A stretch of DNA of 64,000 bases from Streptomyces fulvoviolaceus (GCF_000718165.1 NZ_JOEY01000027.1:89922-153921), one strand, 5' to 3'. Positions 7,561 to 16,599 are shown, numbered from the stretch's first letter. The notes: generated from the letters alone by a model not told the origin. Made by a program: numbers and translations.

Positions 7561-8888
7561 TGGCACAGGTGCTGGAGTTCAAGCTCCCCGACCTCGGGGA
7601 GGGACTCACCGGGGCGGAGATCGTCCGCTGGCTGGTGGAGGTCGGCGACGTCGTGGCCGTCGACCAGCCGGTCGTCGAGGTCGAGACGGCCAAGGCGCTG
7701 GTCGACGTGCCGTGTCCGTACGGCGGTGTGGTCACCGCCCGCTTCGGCGAGGAGGGCACGGAACTTCCGGTGGGGGCACCGCTGATCACCGTCGCGGTGG
7801 GCGCGCCGGCCGCCGGCGATTCGACCGAGGGCTCGGGGAACGTACTCGTGGGATACGGCACTTCGGAGGCGCCGGCGCGCAGGCGGAGGGTGCGGCCGGG
7901 ACAGACGGCACCCGTGGCACCCGCACCTGCTGTGGGAGCGAACGGCCACGTCAGTGCACCCGAGACAGTGGACGGTCCCGTCCCCGTGATCTCGCCTCTG
8001 GTGCGCAGGCTCGCCCGCGAGAACGGCCTCGACCTGAGGGAGCTGACCGGCTCCGGACCCGACGGCCTGATTCTGCGGGCGGATGTCGAGTACGCGCTGC
8101 GCGCCGCCGCCGCGAAGGGACAGGCAGCGGTGCCGGCGACGACAGCCCTCCCGCAGACCGCCGCCCCCGAAGGCACCCGTATCCCCCTCAAGGGCGTCCG
8201 GGGCGCCGCCGCCGACAAACTCTCCCGCAGCCGCCGCGAGATACCGGACGCGACCTGCTGGGTGGACGCCGACGCGACCGAGCTCATGCGGGCGCGGACG
8301 GCCATGCAGCGCTCTTCTGGGGGACGCCCCCAGACGCCCGCGGCCGGGGGCGTCAAGATCTCCCTGCTCGCCCTCCTGGCAAGGATCTGCACCGCAGCCC
8401 TCGCCCGCTTCCCCGAGCTCAACTCCACCGTCGACATGGAGGCCAGGGAGATCGTCCGGCTCGACGCCGTGCACCTCGGGTTCGCCGCGCAGACCGAGCG
8501 GGGCCTGGTCGTACCGGTCGTCAGGGACGCGCACGCGTGCAACGCGGAGTCGCTGACGGCGGAGTTCGCCCGGCTGACCGAGGCGGCCCGCACGGGCAGC
8601 CTCACCCCCGGGGAACTCACCGGCGGCACCTTCACGTTGAACAACTACGGCGTGTTCGGCGTCGACGGCTCCACGCCGATCATCAACCACCCCGAGGCGG
8701 CCATGCTCGGCGTCGGCCGCATCGTCCCCAAGCCCTGGGTGCACGAGGGCGAGCTGGCGGTGCGGCAGGTCGTGCAGCTCTCGCTCACCTTCGACCACCG
8801 GGTGTGCGACGGCGGCACGGCAGGCGGCTTCCTGCGCTATGTGGCGGACTGCGTGGAACAGCCGGCGGTGCTGCTGCGCACGCTTTGA
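7560..8888 (+). CDS. bkdC: Branched-chain 2-oxo acid dehydrogenase E2 (dihydrolipoyl acyltransferase, operon 2)
   Basis: 442 residues, start overlapping the E1 beta stop (TGATG). The lipoyl domain (residues 1-76) carries the lipoylated lysine in EVETAKALVDVP. A peripheral subunit-binding domain (about 142-178; SPLVRRLARENGLDL) binds E1/E3, and the catalytic domain ends in the active-site motif DHRVCDGG. A 7-bp-arm palindrome at 8317-8333 encodes part of a Ser/Gly/Arg/Pro insertion (SSGGRPQTPAAGG) in the catalytic domain that the second E2 lacks; this looks like a repeat insertion kept in frame. No E3 (lipoamide dehydrogenase) gene lies nearby, so E3 must come from elsewhere. Confidence 0.92.
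   Translation: MAQVLEFKLPDLGEGLTGAEIVRWLVEVGDVVAVDQPVVEVETAKALVDVPCPYGGVVTARFGEEGTELPVGAPLITVAVGAPAAGDSTEGSGNVLVGYGTSEAPARRRRVRPGQTAPVAPAPAVGANGHVSAPETVDGPVPVISPLVRRLARENGLDLRELTGSGPDGLILRADVEYALRAAAAKGQAAVPATTALPQTAAPEGTRIPLKGVRGAAADKLSRSRREIPDATCWVDADATELMRARTAMQRSSGGRPQTPAAGGVKISLLALLARICTAALARFPELNSTVDMEAREIVRLDAVHLGFAAQTERGLVVPVVRDAHACNAESLTAEFARLTEAARTGSLTPGELTGGTFTLNNYGVFGVDGSTPIINHPEAAMLGVGRIVPKPWVHEGELAVRQVVQLSLTFDHRVCDGGTAGGFLRYVADCVEQPAVLLRTL
8317..8333. repeat. Palindromic repeat inside bkdC (operon 2)
   Basis: CTGGGGG-ACG-CCCCCAG, perfect 7-bp arms, followed by further GC-rich repeat-like sequence to about 8350. I recognise the TCTGGGGGACGCCCCCAGA style from memory as a dispersed Streptomyces palindrome. 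Here it lies in frame in the E2 catalytic domain. Confidence 0.5.
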
Positions 8889-8960
8889 TGACGCCCGATG
8901 CCCTGATTGCACCGGCTCCCCCGCGTTCCCTGTGATCGCTGCGGCACGCATACTCGGGGG

Positions 8961-9836
8961 GTGACCGCATACGACGCCGTCGTCCTCGCCGGAGGTGCCG
9001 CCCGGCGGCTCGGCGGTGCGGACAAGCCCGGCGTGCATGTGGGCGGCCGCGCCCTGCTCGACCGGGTGCTGGCCGCCTGCGCCGACGCGCGCACCACCGT
9101 CGTCGTGGCCGCTCCCCGCCCGACCGTGCGGCCCGTGACCTGGGCCCGCGAGGACCCGCCCGGCGGCGGCCCGGTGGCCGCCCTTGACGCCGGGCTACGG
9201 CACACCTCGGCGGAGCACGTGCTGGTCCTCTCCGCCGACCTGCCCTTCCTCGAAGAGGGCACCGTACGGCGGCTGCTGACCGTCCTGCGTGAGAGTGGCG
9301 CCGACGGCGTGCTGCTCACGGATGCCGACGGCCGCGACCAGCCGCTGGTGGCCGCGTACCGCGCGCCCGTGCTGCACCACGGACTCAAAGCACTCACAAG
9401 CGAGCACGGCGGCCTCACCGGCCTCCCCCTCCGCCGACTCACCGCCGGCCTCCATCTCAGCCGCGTCCCCGACCCCGTCGCATCCTTCGACTGCGACACC
9501 TGGGACGACATCGCCACCGCCAGGGCACGCATCAGGGAGCATGGGCACGTGTTGGATGAATGGATTTCCGCAGTCAAGGACGAGCTGGGCATCGACCTGG
9601 ACGTCGACATCAGCGTGCTGCTCGACCTGGCCCGCGACGCCGCCCACGGCGTGGCCCGGCCCGCGGCACCACTGACCACCTTCCTCGTCGGCTACGCGGC
9701 CGCGCAGGCCGGGGGAGGCCCCGAGGCGGTGGCCGAGGCATCCCGCAAGGCCGCCGCCCTCGCCCTCCGCTGGGCGGACGAGAACGACGAGAACACGGCC
9801 GACGCCAAGCCGGACACAGCCCCGGACGCCGGATGA
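8961..9836 (+). CDS. mobA: Molybdenum cofactor guanylyltransferase MobA with C-terminal DUF6457 domain
   Basis: 291 residues from GTG 8961, chosen because the nucleotidyltransferase motif LAGGAARRLGGADKPG begins 8 residues later, as in the family. Residues 1 to about 190 form the MobA/NTP-transferase fold with DLPF metal-site region. It adds GMP to molybdopterin to form the guanine dinucleotide cofactor. From about 205 an extra helical domain (LDEWISAVKDELGIDLDVD onward) matches the DUF6457 domain found in actinobacterial MobA fusions. The stop overlaps moeA by 4 bp, giving a two-gene cofactor operon. The tail after about 265 is Ala/Glu/Asp-rich and probably disordered. Confidence 0.88.
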   Translation: MTAYDAVVLAGGAARRLGGADKPGVHVGGRALLDRVLAACADARTTVVVAAPRPTVRPVTWAREDPPGGGPVAALDAGLRHTSAEHVLVLSADLPFLEEGTVRRLLTVLRESGADGVLLTDADGRDQPLVAAYRAPVLHHGLKALTSEHGGLTGLPLRRLTAGLHLSRVPDPVASFDCDTWDDIATARARIREHGHVLDEWISAVKDELGIDLDVDISVLLDLARDAAHGVARPAAPLTTFLVGYAAAQAGGGPEAVAEASRKAAALALRWADENDENTADAKPDTAPDAG

Positions 9837-11209
9837 CCGCCCGGGCGACCCGGACCGGCGAGGACGCCGAGGACCTCGACATCGAGGAAGTGCTCGCGCT
9901 CGTGAAGGAAGACAACGGCCGCACCCCCGGCAACCACGTGCCCGCGCCCGGCCCCCAAGAGCCGGAACAGAAGTCCGGACCCAAGCCGGACCCCCACCAC
10001 AAGGCCACCCCCTGGCCCGAGGCCCGCACCATCGCCGCCCGAGCCGCCCGTGCCATGCGCCTGGGCACTCGCCGAGCGCTCGTCTCGGTACGCATCGAGG
10101 ACGCCCTCGGCCTCACTCTGGCCGCACCTCTCGCCGCCCTCACCGATCTCCCCTCCTTCGACACCTCGGCGATGGACGGTTGGGCGATCGCGGGCCCCGG
10201 CCCTTGGGAAGTACGCGACGAGGGTGTCCTGGCCGGGCGCGCGGAGCCCGAGCCGCTCACCGACGGCGAGGCGGTCCGTATCGCCACCGGCGCCCGGATC
10301 CCCTCGGACACCACCGCCGTCCTGCGCAGCGAGCACGGCCGCAGCGACGACAAGGGCCGCCTGCACGCCACCCGGGAGGTCCAGCACGGACAGGACATCC
10401 GCCCGCGCGGTCAGGAGTGCCGCAACGGCGACCAGCTCCTGCCGCCCGGCACCCTCGTCACCCCGGCAGTACTCGGCCTCGCCGCGGCCGCCGGATACGA
10501 CACCCTGACCGCCGTACCCCGCCCCCGCGTCGAAGTCCTCGTCCTGGGCGACGAGTTGCTCACCAAGGGCACTCCCCGTGACGGCCTGATCCGCGACGCG
10601 CTCGGCCCGATGCTCCCGCCCTGGCTGCGCGCACTCGGCGCCGAGATCACCGCCGTACGCCGCCTCGGCGACGACGCCAAGGCGCTGCACAAGGCCATCA
10701 CCGCATCCGACGCCGACCTCGTCGTCACCACCGGCGGCACCGCGGCCGGCCCCGTCGACCACGTCCACCCCACGCTCCAGCGCATCGGCGCCGAGCTCCT
10801 GGTCAACGGCGTCAAGGTGCGCCCCGGCCACCCGATGCTGCTGGCCCGCACCAAGGAGAACCAGCACCTGGTCGGCCTGCCGGGCAACCCCCTCGCCGCC
10901 GTCTCCGGCCTGCTCACGCTCGCCGAACCGCTGCTGCGCACCCTCGCCGCACGCCCGGCCCCGGAGCCGTACACCCTGCCCCTGAGAGGCGAGGCGCACG
11001 GGCATCCGTACGACACCCGGCTCATCCCCGTCGTCCTGCGCGGCGACAGCGCCGTTCCGCTGCACTACAACGGCCCCGCCATGCTGCGCGGTATCGCGGC
11101 GGCGGACGCGCTGGCCGTCGTACCGCCCGGTGGGGCCCGTCCGGGTCAGGAGCTCGAACTCCTCGACCTGCCCTGGGCGTCCGCCGGAATCGGGGTGTGT
11201 TTCACGTGA
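9833..11209 (+). CDS. moeA: Molybdopterin molybdenumtransferase MoeA
   Basis: 458 residues. After a charged, low-complexity extension of about 60 residues, the MoeA N-terminal domain carries FDTSAMDGWAIAGPG and TGARIPSDTTAVLR. The MoCF-binding domain carries GDELL and TTGGTAAGPVDHVHP, then the closing PGNPLAAVSGLL signature, and a beta-barrel C-terminal domain follows. It inserts molybdate into adenylated molybdopterin. It overlaps mobA by 4 bp (ATGA) and, unusually, its stop codon TGA lies inside a parS palindrome that also holds the start of the downstream channel gene; the two genes overlap by 13 bp. Confidence 0.92.
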   Translation: MTARATRTGEDAEDLDIEEVLALVKEDNGRTPGNHVPAPGPQEPEQKSGPKPDPHHKATPWPEARTIAARAARAMRLGTRRALVSVRIEDALGLTLAAPLAALTDLPSFDTSAMDGWAIAGPGPWEVRDEGVLAGRAEPEPLTDGEAVRIATGARIPSDTTAVLRSEHGRSDDKGRLHATREVQHGQDIRPRGQECRNGDQLLPPGTLVTPAVLGLAAAAGYDTLTAVPRPRVEVLVLGDELLTKGTPRDGLIRDALGPMLPPWLRALGAEITAVRRLGDDAKALHKAITASDADLVVTTGGTAAGPVDHVHPTLQRIGAELLVNGVKVRPGHPMLLARTKENQHLVGLPGNPLAAVSGLLTLAEPLLRTLAARPAPEPYTLPLRGEAHGHPYDTRLIPVVLRGDSAVPLHYNGPAMLRGIAAADALAVVPPGGARPGQELELLDLPWASAGIGVCFT

Positions 11210-12303
11210 AACTTCCGGGCCATGACGCGATCGCCCGCCAGGCGGACGAGCATCTCGTGACCCATCGGGTGAAGCTCCCGAGGAAGGTGGTGGAGCACCC
11301 GTTCCGGCAGGTGGCCAAGCGGGTCATCATGGCTCTGCTGGTGCTGGTCGCCACCGCCCTGATCGTCTACTTCGACCACGACGGCTACAACGACAACTCC
11401 GACGGCTCCGTCGACCTGCTCGACTCCTTCTACTACGCGACCGTCACCCTCTCGACCACCGGCTACGGCGACATCACGCCGGTCAGTGATGCCGCCCGGC
11501 TCGTCAACATCTTCGTCGTCACGCCCCTGCGTGTGATGTTCCTGATCATCCTGGTCGGCACCACGCTCGAGGTCCTCACCGAACGCACCCGGGAGGAATG
11601 GCGCCTGAACCGCTGGAGGTCCACCTTGCGCGACCACACCGTCGTCGTCGGCTTCGGTACGAAGGGGCGCTCGGCGATCCAGACCGTCTGTGCGACCGGG
11701 CTGAAGAAGGAACAGGTCGTGGTGGTCGACCCCAGCGCCAAGGTGATCGAGGCAGCCACGGCCGACGGCTATGCGGGGATCGTCGGGGACGCGACGCGCA
11801 GCGAGGTACTCAAGCGGGCCGAGGTCCACAAAGCCCGGAAGATCATCATCGCGACCCAGCGCGACGACACGGCCGTCCTGGTGACGCTGACGGCCCGGCA
11901 GCTCAACAAGGGCGCCAAGATCGTGGCCGCGGTGCGCGAGGAGGAGAACGCGCCGCTGCTGAAGCAGTCCGGCGCCGACGCGGTCATCACCAGCGCCAGC
12001 GCGGCCGGCCGGCTCCTCGGTCTGTCCGTGCTCAGCCCCGCGGCCGGCATGGTGATGGAGGACCTCATCCAGCAGGGCAGCGGGCTCGACATCGTCGAAC
12101 GGCCGGTCATAAAGGCCGAGGTGGGCAAGGGGCCGCGTGAGACGGACGACCTGGTGGTGAGCGTCGTACGCGGGCACCGGGTGCTCGGATACGACGATCC
12201 GGCCATCGGGACGCTGGAGTTGACGGACCGGTTGATCACGATCGTGCGGGCGACGCCGGGCTCGCAGATCGCGCCCGACGTCCGCCCGATTCCCTCGAGC
12301 TGA
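11197..12303 (+). CDS. Potassium channel with TrkA-N (RCK) domain
   Basis: 368 residues. One transmembrane helix (about residues 44-61), a pore loop with the K+ selectivity filter TTGYGD (about residue 88), a second helix (about 105-125), then a cytoplasmic RCK/TrkA-N domain starting VVVGFGTKGRSAI and a TrkA-C-like C-terminus. It is a two-TM ligand-gated K+ channel of the MthK type. The GTG start gives MFHVKLPGHD; these first residues are encoded by the parS site. There is no clear Shine-Dalgarno, so translation is probably coupled to moeA across a 13-bp overlap. An internal start cannot be excluded, but no better one precedes TM1. Confidence 0.88.
   Translation: MFHVKLPGHDAIARQADEHLVTHRVKLPRKVVEHPFRQVAKRVIMALLVLVATALIVYFDHDGYNDNSDGSVDLLDSFYYATVTLSTTGYGDITPVSDAARLVNIFVVTPLRVMFLIILVGTTLEVLTERTREEWRLNRWRSTLRDHTVVVGFGTKGRSAIQTVCATGLKKEQVVVVDPSAKVIEAATADGYAGIVGDATRSEVLKRAEVHKARKIIIATQRDDTAVLVTLTARQLNKGAKIVAAVREEENAPLLKQSGADAVITSASAAGRLLGLSVLSPAAGMVMEDLIQQGSGLDIVERPVIKAEVGKGPRETDDLVVSVVRGHRVLGYDDPAIGTLELTDRLITIVRATPGSQIAPDVRPIPSS
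11198..11213. promoter_or_regulatory. parS: parS centromere site (ParB-binding), within moeA/channel overlap
   Basis: TGTTTCACGTGAAACT contains the perfect 14-bp palindrome GTTTCACGTGAAAC, identical to the core of the bacterial parS consensus TGTTTCACGTGAAACA used in Streptomyces. It overlaps the moeA stop and the channel start codons. A second site is at 51180-51195. Confidence 0.9.
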
Positions 12304-13152
12304 CTACTTGCGGTTGTACAGCCGCATCGTGACCGGTCCGAAGATCGCGATGAACAGGCCCGCCCAGCCCAGCGACCAGGCGATCTCGTCGGTCGGCCAG
12401 GCGCCCGCCATCAGCTCGCGGACCGCCGAGGACAGGTGGGTGATCGGGCTGTTGTTGACGAAGGCCTGCAGCCAGCCCGGCATGGTCGTCGGGTCGACGA
12501 AGATGTTGGACAGGAAGGTCAGCGGGAACATCACCATCATGCTGACGCCCATCACCGACTTCTCGGTGCGCAGCAGCAGCCCGAACATCGTCCAGATCCA
12601 CGAGAACGCGAACGAGAAGACGATCAGCAGCGCGATCCCGGCGACCACACCGCCGAACCCGCCGTCCGGGCGGTAGCCGAGGATCACGCCGACGGTGAGC
12701 ATCACGACGGACGCGATCGTGTAGCGCAGGGCGTCGCCGAGCAGATAGCCGACCATCACCGAGGGCCGCCAGATCGGCAGCGTACGGAAGCGGTCGAAGA
12801 CGCCCTTCTCGATGTCGGTGTTCACCGAGACGCCCGTGTACATCGTGATCATCACCACCGACATCACCATGATGCCCGGCAGCAGGAACTGGATGTACTC
12901 CTTCGGGGACCCGGCCAGGGCACCCCCGAACAGGTACGTGTACATCAGCACCATCATGATCGGGAACGCGGTGACGTCGAAGAGCTGCTCCGGTACGTGC
13001 TTGATCTTGAGGATCGCCCGCCAGCCGAAGGTCAGCGAGGCCGACAGCGCGCTGGGCCGTGGCGGCCGTTCCCCGGCGACGAGCAACGCGGCGAGGGACT
13101 CGGCGCTGACGGGGGCGAGGTCCTGGGTCTCGGTCGTTGTCGCGGTGCTCAT
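12304..13152 (-). CDS. ABC transporter permease, DrrB type (ABC-2)
   Basis: 282 residues. After an Ala/Glu-rich cytoplasmic stretch it has six predicted membrane segments (for example [40 protein letters not shown], and the C-terminal [10 protein letters not shown]). The ABC-2 signature region with [18 protein letters not shown] is typical of daunorubicin-resistance-like DrrB permeases. It works with the ATPase at 13149-14150, with which it overlaps by 4 bp. The substrate is unknown; the family exports drugs, lipids or polyketides. It converges on the potassium channel with stop codons directly adjacent, leaving no room for a terminator. Confidence 0.9.
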   Translation of the reverse strand: MSTATTTETQDLAPVSAESLAALLVAGERPPRPSALSASLTFGWRAILKIKHVPEQLFDVTAFPIMMVLMYTYLFGGALAGSPKEYIQFLLPGIMVMSVVMITMYTGVSVNTDIEKGVFDRFRTLPIWRPSVMVGYLLGDALRYTIASVVMLTVGVILGYRPDGGFGGVVAGIALLIVFSFAFSWIWTMFGLLLRTEKSVMGVSMMVMFPLTFLSNIFVDPTTMPGWLQAFVNNSPITHLSSAVRELMAGAWPTDEIAWSLGWAGLFIAIFGPVTMRLYNRK

Positions 13153-14150
13153 GCCGCCACCTCGTCCTTGGGCTCGTGGGTGTCGTGTCCGGTGAGGGCG
13201 AGGAACACCTCGTCCAGGCTGGGCTGGCCGAGGGAGAAGTTGTCCACTACGACGCCGCCCCGGGCCAGCTCGGCGAGCGCGCGGGCCGCCTGCTCGGCCG
13301 CCCCCTGACCGTTCGCGGCGCCGCCGCCGACGCGCGCTGTCAGGGCCACCGGATCGGGCTCCAGCTGCACCTGCACGTCCAGGGTCCGCCGTAGCACCTC
13401 CGCCGCCTCGGGCCGCTGCTGTGCGTCCCGCAGCCGCAGGTGTACGGAGCCGGCGCCGACGGACGCCTTGAGCTCGCCCTTGGTCCCCTCGGCGATCACC
13501 CTGCCGTGGTCGATGACGGCGATCCGGGACGCCAGCTGGTCGGCCTCGTCGAGGTACTGCGTGGTCAGCAGCACGGTCGTGCCCTGGGCGACCACCGCGC
13601 GCACGATGTCCCAGACCTGGTTGCGGCTGCGCGGGTCGAGGCCGGTCGTCGGCTCGTCGAGGAAGAGCAGCTCGGGGGTGTTGAGGATGGACGCGGCGAT
13701 GTCGATGCGGCGCCGCATGCCGCCGGAGTAGTGCTTGACCTGCTTTCCGGCCGCTTCCGTGAGCCCGAAGGCGTCCAGTAGCTGCCCGGAGCGCTCCCGC
13801 GCGGCCCTCTTGTCGTGGCCGAGGAGCCGGCCCAGCAGGACCAGGTTCTCGGTGCCGGTGAGGTCCTCGTCCACGGAGGCGTACTGGCCGGTGAGGCTGA
13901 CCCGGCCGCGGACCTCGTCGGCCTCGCGGACGACGTCGTGGCCGAAGACGTGCGCCTGGCCGCCGTCAGGACGCAGGAGGGTGGCGAGCATCCTCACTGT
14001 GGTTGTCTTGCCGGCGCCGTTCGGGCCGAGGAGGCCGTAGACCGTGCCGGCCGGCACGGCGAGGTCGACTCCGTCGACGGCCCTCGTATCGCCGAAGGTC
14101 TTCACCAGGCCTGCGGTCTCGATGGCCACGGCTGACGGGTGCTGGCTCAT
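13149..14150 (-). CDS. ABC transporter ATP-binding protein, DrrA type
   Basis: 333 residues. Walker [10 protein letters not shown] (about residue 42), signature HYSGGMRRR (about 144), Walker [14 protein letters not shown], and H-loop region [10 protein letters not shown]. The C-terminal 80 residues form the DrrA-type extension after [10 protein letters not shown]. It energises the DrrB-like permease encoded immediately downstream. No promoter regulator is adjacent. The upstream 204 bp hold a dispersed repeat copy at 14255-14303. Confidence 0.92.
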   Translation of the reverse strand: MSQHPSAVAIETAGLVKTFGDTRAVDGVDLAVPAGTVYGLLGPNGAGKTTTVRMLATLLRPDGGQAHVFGHDVVREADEVRGRVSLTGQYASVDEDLTGTENLVLLGRLLGHDKRAARERSGQLLDAFGLTEAAGKQVKHYSGGMRRRIDIAASILNTPELLFLDEPTTGLDPRSRNQVWDIVRAVVAQGTTVLLTTQYLDEADQLASRIAVIDHGRVIAEGTKGELKASVGAGSVHLRLRDAQQRPEAAEVLRRTLDVQVQLEPDPVALTARVGGGAANGQGAAEQAARALAELARGGVVVDNFSLGQPSLDEVFLALTGHDTHEPKDEVAA

Positions 14151-14254
14151 GGTGGGGTTTCCTTCCGCGTACTTGGGTTACGCATGGGGAGACCTTTACC
14201 GTCGCTCAAACTCATCGGTCCTGCACAGTGATTTTCGGAGGGGACCTGTTGCAG

Positions 14255-14303
14255 GGCGGCTGCGGGCCGGTGGGGGCTGGTCGCGCAGTTCCCCGCGCCC
14301 CTG
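14255..14303 (+). repeat. Streptomyces-type dispersed intergenic repeat, copy 2
   Basis: GGCTGCGGGCCGG followed by GGGGGCTGGTCGCGCAGTT and CCCCGCGCCCC. It shares blocks with the element at 569-655 in opposite orientation. From memory this motif occurs many times in Streptomyces genomes, usually between genes. It occupies the divergent region between the ABC ATPase and the quinone oxidoreductase. Confidence 0.6.
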
Positions 14304-14354
14304 AGTGGGTGCGGGCAGCGCCAGTCACGATGGGCGGGGAGTAGCGTCGCCGCC

Positions 14355-15335
14355 ATGCATGCGATCACGATTCCCGAACCTGGTGGGCCCGAGGCGCTGG
14401 TCTGGAGTGAAGTCCCGGATCCCGTGCCCGGCGAGGGCGAGGTCCTGGTCGAGGTGGCGGCCAGTGCCGTCAACCGGGCCGACATCCTGCAGCGGCAGGG
14501 CTTCTACAACCCGCCGCCGGGGGCGTCCCCCTACCCCGGCCTGGAGTGCTCCGGGCGGATCGTCGCGCTCGGCACCGGCGTCTCCGGCTGGTCCGTCGGC
14601 GACGAGGTGTGCGCGCTGCTCGCGGGCGGTGGCTACGCCGAGAAGGTCGCCGTACCGGCGGGCCAGCTGCTGCCCGTGCCCAAGGGCGTCGGCCTCACGC
14701 AGGCCGCGGCGCTGCCCGAGGTGGTCTGCACGGTCTGGTCGAACGTCTTCATGATCTCCCACCTGCGCCCCGGCGAGACGCTGCTCGTGCACGGCGGCTC
14801 CAGCGGCATCGGCACGATGGCGATCCAGCTCGCGAAGGCCGTCGGCGCGAAGGTCGCCGTCACGGCGGGCACGCAGGGGAAGCTGGACCGGTGCGCCGAA
14901 CTGGGCGCCGACATCCTGGTCAACTACCGCGAGCAGGACTTCGTCGAGGAGATCAAGAAGGCCACCGACGGAGCCGGCGCCGACGTCATCCTCGACAACA
15001 TGGGCGCCAAGTACCTGGACCGCAACGTCCAGGCCCTCGCCGTCAACGGCCGGCTCGCGATCATCGGCATGCAGGGCGGCATCAAGGGCGAGCTGAACAT
15101 CGCCGCACTCATGAACAAGCGGGCCGCGATCAGCGCGACCTCGCTGCGCGCCCGCCCGATCGAGGAGAAGACGGCGATCGTGGCGGCCGTACGCGAGCAC
15201 GTCTGGCCCCTCCTCGACGCCGGTCACATCCGCCCGGTCGTCGACCGCGAGGTGCCGATCAGTGACGCGGCCGCCGCGCACCGGGTCGTGGAGGAGAGCG
15301 GCCACATCGGCAAGGTCCTGCTGGTCACGGCGTAG
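14355..15335 (+). CDS. NAD(P)H:quinone oxidoreductase, PIG3-like zinc-independent MDR family
   Basis: 326 residues. GroES-like N-terminal domain (AASAVNRADILQRQGFYNPP, about residues 36-55), then a Rossmann domain with the NADPH motif HGGSSGIGTMAIQLAK (about 150). The PIG3/quinone oxidoreductase profile is supported by PGLECSG and the absence of structural zinc cysteines. It reduces quinones or enals with NADPH. It is a single gene; the following gene is convergent only 3 bp away. Physiological substrate unknown. Confidence 0.9.
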   Translation: MHAITIPEPGGPEALVWSEVPDPVPGEGEVLVEVAASAVNRADILQRQGFYNPPPGASPYPGLECSGRIVALGTGVSGWSVGDEVCALLAGGGYAEKVAVPAGQLLPVPKGVGLTQAAALPEVVCTVWSNVFMISHLRPGETLLVHGGSSGIGTMAIQLAKAVGAKVAVTAGTQGKLDRCAELGADILVNYREQDFVEEIKKATDGAGADVILDNMGAKYLDRNVQALAVNGRLAIIGMQGGIKGELNIAALMNKRAAISATSLRARPIEEKTAIVAAVREHVWPLLDAGHIRPVVDREVPISDAAAAHRVVEESGHIGKVLLVTA

Positions 15336-15338
15336 GTC

Positions 15339-15905
15339 CTAACCGCGCCGCACCCTCAGGGCGAGGAGAGCGAGCCCCAGGCCGAGCCCGACGAGCACCA
15401 GGCCGCTGCCGAGGGGCAGGATCTGCAGCCGGGGCCGGGAGGGTGCCTCGGCCTGCCCCACGGGGTGCGCGGACGGCCCGGTTTTCTGCGGCTCATCCGC
15501 TGCGGCATCGGCGGCGGCCTCTGTGGCACTGTCCCGCGCGCCGTCGGTGGCCTCGTCGGTGTCGGCGGCACCCGCGTCGTTCGGTGGCGTCTCCGCTTCC
15601 GGGTCGGCAGACCTCGCGGGATCCACCGGCTCCACCCGCCGTCCCGGCCGCTCCCGGCCTTCCCCCGCCCGGCTCCCGGCCCGGGAGCCGGAGGGGGAAG
15701 GCGCGACGGAGGCTGAAGGGGAGGCACGCAGCGGCCCGTGCGCCGGCATCGGCTCCGACGGGGTACCGGAGGGGGTGGCCGACGCGCTCGCGGTGGCACT
15801 CGGCGACGACTCGACGCCGTACGCCTGCTGAGCTCCGTAGGGAGAAACCACCGCCGCCGCCCCCACCACGATCAGCAGTCCCGTCGCCCGCAGCCATGGA
15901 GTCAC
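15339..15905 (-). CDS. Secreted Ser/Pro/Ala-rich protein with C-terminal membrane anchor
   Basis: 188 residues, GTG start. An N-terminal hydrophobic signal (LRATGLLIVVGAAAVV) ends near residue 29. A long low-complexity region rich in Ser, Pro, Ala and acidic residues follows, then a C-terminal hydrophobic helix (about 162-183) ending in RVRRG. This is the architecture of a wall-spanning, membrane-anchored stalk, but no LPXTG/LAXTG sorting motif is visible, so sortase attachment is not supported. I do not recognise a family with a known function. No strong ribosome-binding site was found. Confidence 0.7.
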   Translation of the reverse strand: MTPWLRATGLLIVVGAAAVVSPYGAQQAYGVESSPSATASASATPSGTPSEPMPAHGPLRASPSASVAPSPSGSRAGSRAGEGRERPGRRVEPVDPARSADPEAETPPNDAGAADTDEATDGARDSATEAAADAAADEPQKTGPSAHPVGQAEAPSRPRLQILPLGSGLVLVGLGLGLALLALRVRRG

Positions 15906-16041
15906 GGAACAAGCCTGGCATCAGGTAGCTCACCCGGCATTCCGGACTCCGCTGGACAGTCGATCCGCTCTGTAAACGGTGGATCACCCTCCACCGGGGG
16001 CACCAGGGTGGTGAGGTGTACGGGTGCGAGAGAATGGCGGC

Positions 16042-16581
16042 ATGGAGATGCCGAGGAACGAACGGTCGCCGGAGAACCCCCAGATCCTGGTCGTGGGCCA
16101 GGACGGGATGGCCCTCGGCGGCGGAGGCGACGAGGACTCCCGCGAGATTCCGGTGACGGAGATGGTCGAGCAGCCGGCGAAGGTCATGCGGATCGGAAGC
16201 ATGATCAAGCAGCTGCTCGAAGAGGTCCGCGCCGCTCCCCTGGACGAGGCGAGCCGGGTCCGGCTCAAGGAGATCCACGCCAGCTCGGTGAAGGAGCTGG
16301 AGGACGGCCTGGCCCCCGACCTCGTCGAGGAGCTGGAGCGGCTCTCCCTGCCCTTCACGGACGACGGGATCCCGAGCGACGCGGAACTGCGCATCGCCCA
16401 GGCCCAGTTGGTCGGCTGGCTGGAGGGTCTCTTCCACGGGATCCAGACCACGCTGTTCGCCCAGCAGATGGCCGCGCGGGCCCAGCTGGAGCAGATGCGC
16501 CGCGCGCTCCCGCCGGGCGTCGGCGGCCACGAGGGCGACGACCCGCGCGCGGGCGGCCGCTCTGGCGGCCCGTACCTGTAA
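16042..16581 (+). CDS. bpa: Bacterial proteasome activator Bpa/PafE (DUF2587)
   Basis: 179 residues from ATG 16042; GTG 16024 with GAGG 7 nt upstream is an alternative adding six residues. The core four-helix region (MVEQPAKVMRIGSMIKQLLE through AQQMAARAQLEQMRRALPPG, about residues 40-160) is characteristic of Bpa. Bpa rings dock on the 20S proteasome and open its gate without ATP. The protein ends GGPYL; mycobacterial Bpa ends GQYL, the penultimate tyrosine docking into the alpha-ring. Here Gln is replaced by Pro while Tyr-Leu is kept. The proteasome genes themselves are not in the window. Confidence 0.88.
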   Translation: MEMPRNERSPENPQILVVGQDGMALGGGGDEDSREIPVTEMVEQPAKVMRIGSMIKQLLEEVRAAPLDEASRVRLKEIHASSVKELEDGLAPDLVEELERLSLPFTDDGIPSDAELRIAQAQLVGWLEGLFHGIQTTLFAQQMAARAQLEQMRRALPPGVGGHEGDDPRAGGRSGGPYL

Positions 16582-16599
16582 ACCCCTCACACACGCACG

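Noticed and set aside
5420..8888. Operon 2 as a pyruvate dehydrogenase
   Set aside because: Split alpha/beta E1 with this E2 order, the adjacent Lrp-family regulator and paralogy with operon 1 fit branched-chain 2-oxo acid dehydrogenase; streptomycete PDH uses a single-chain E1.
13243..13251. TTGTCCACT as a DnaA box
   Set aside because: Last position deviates from the consensus and it lies within the ABC ATPase coding sequence without a partner box.
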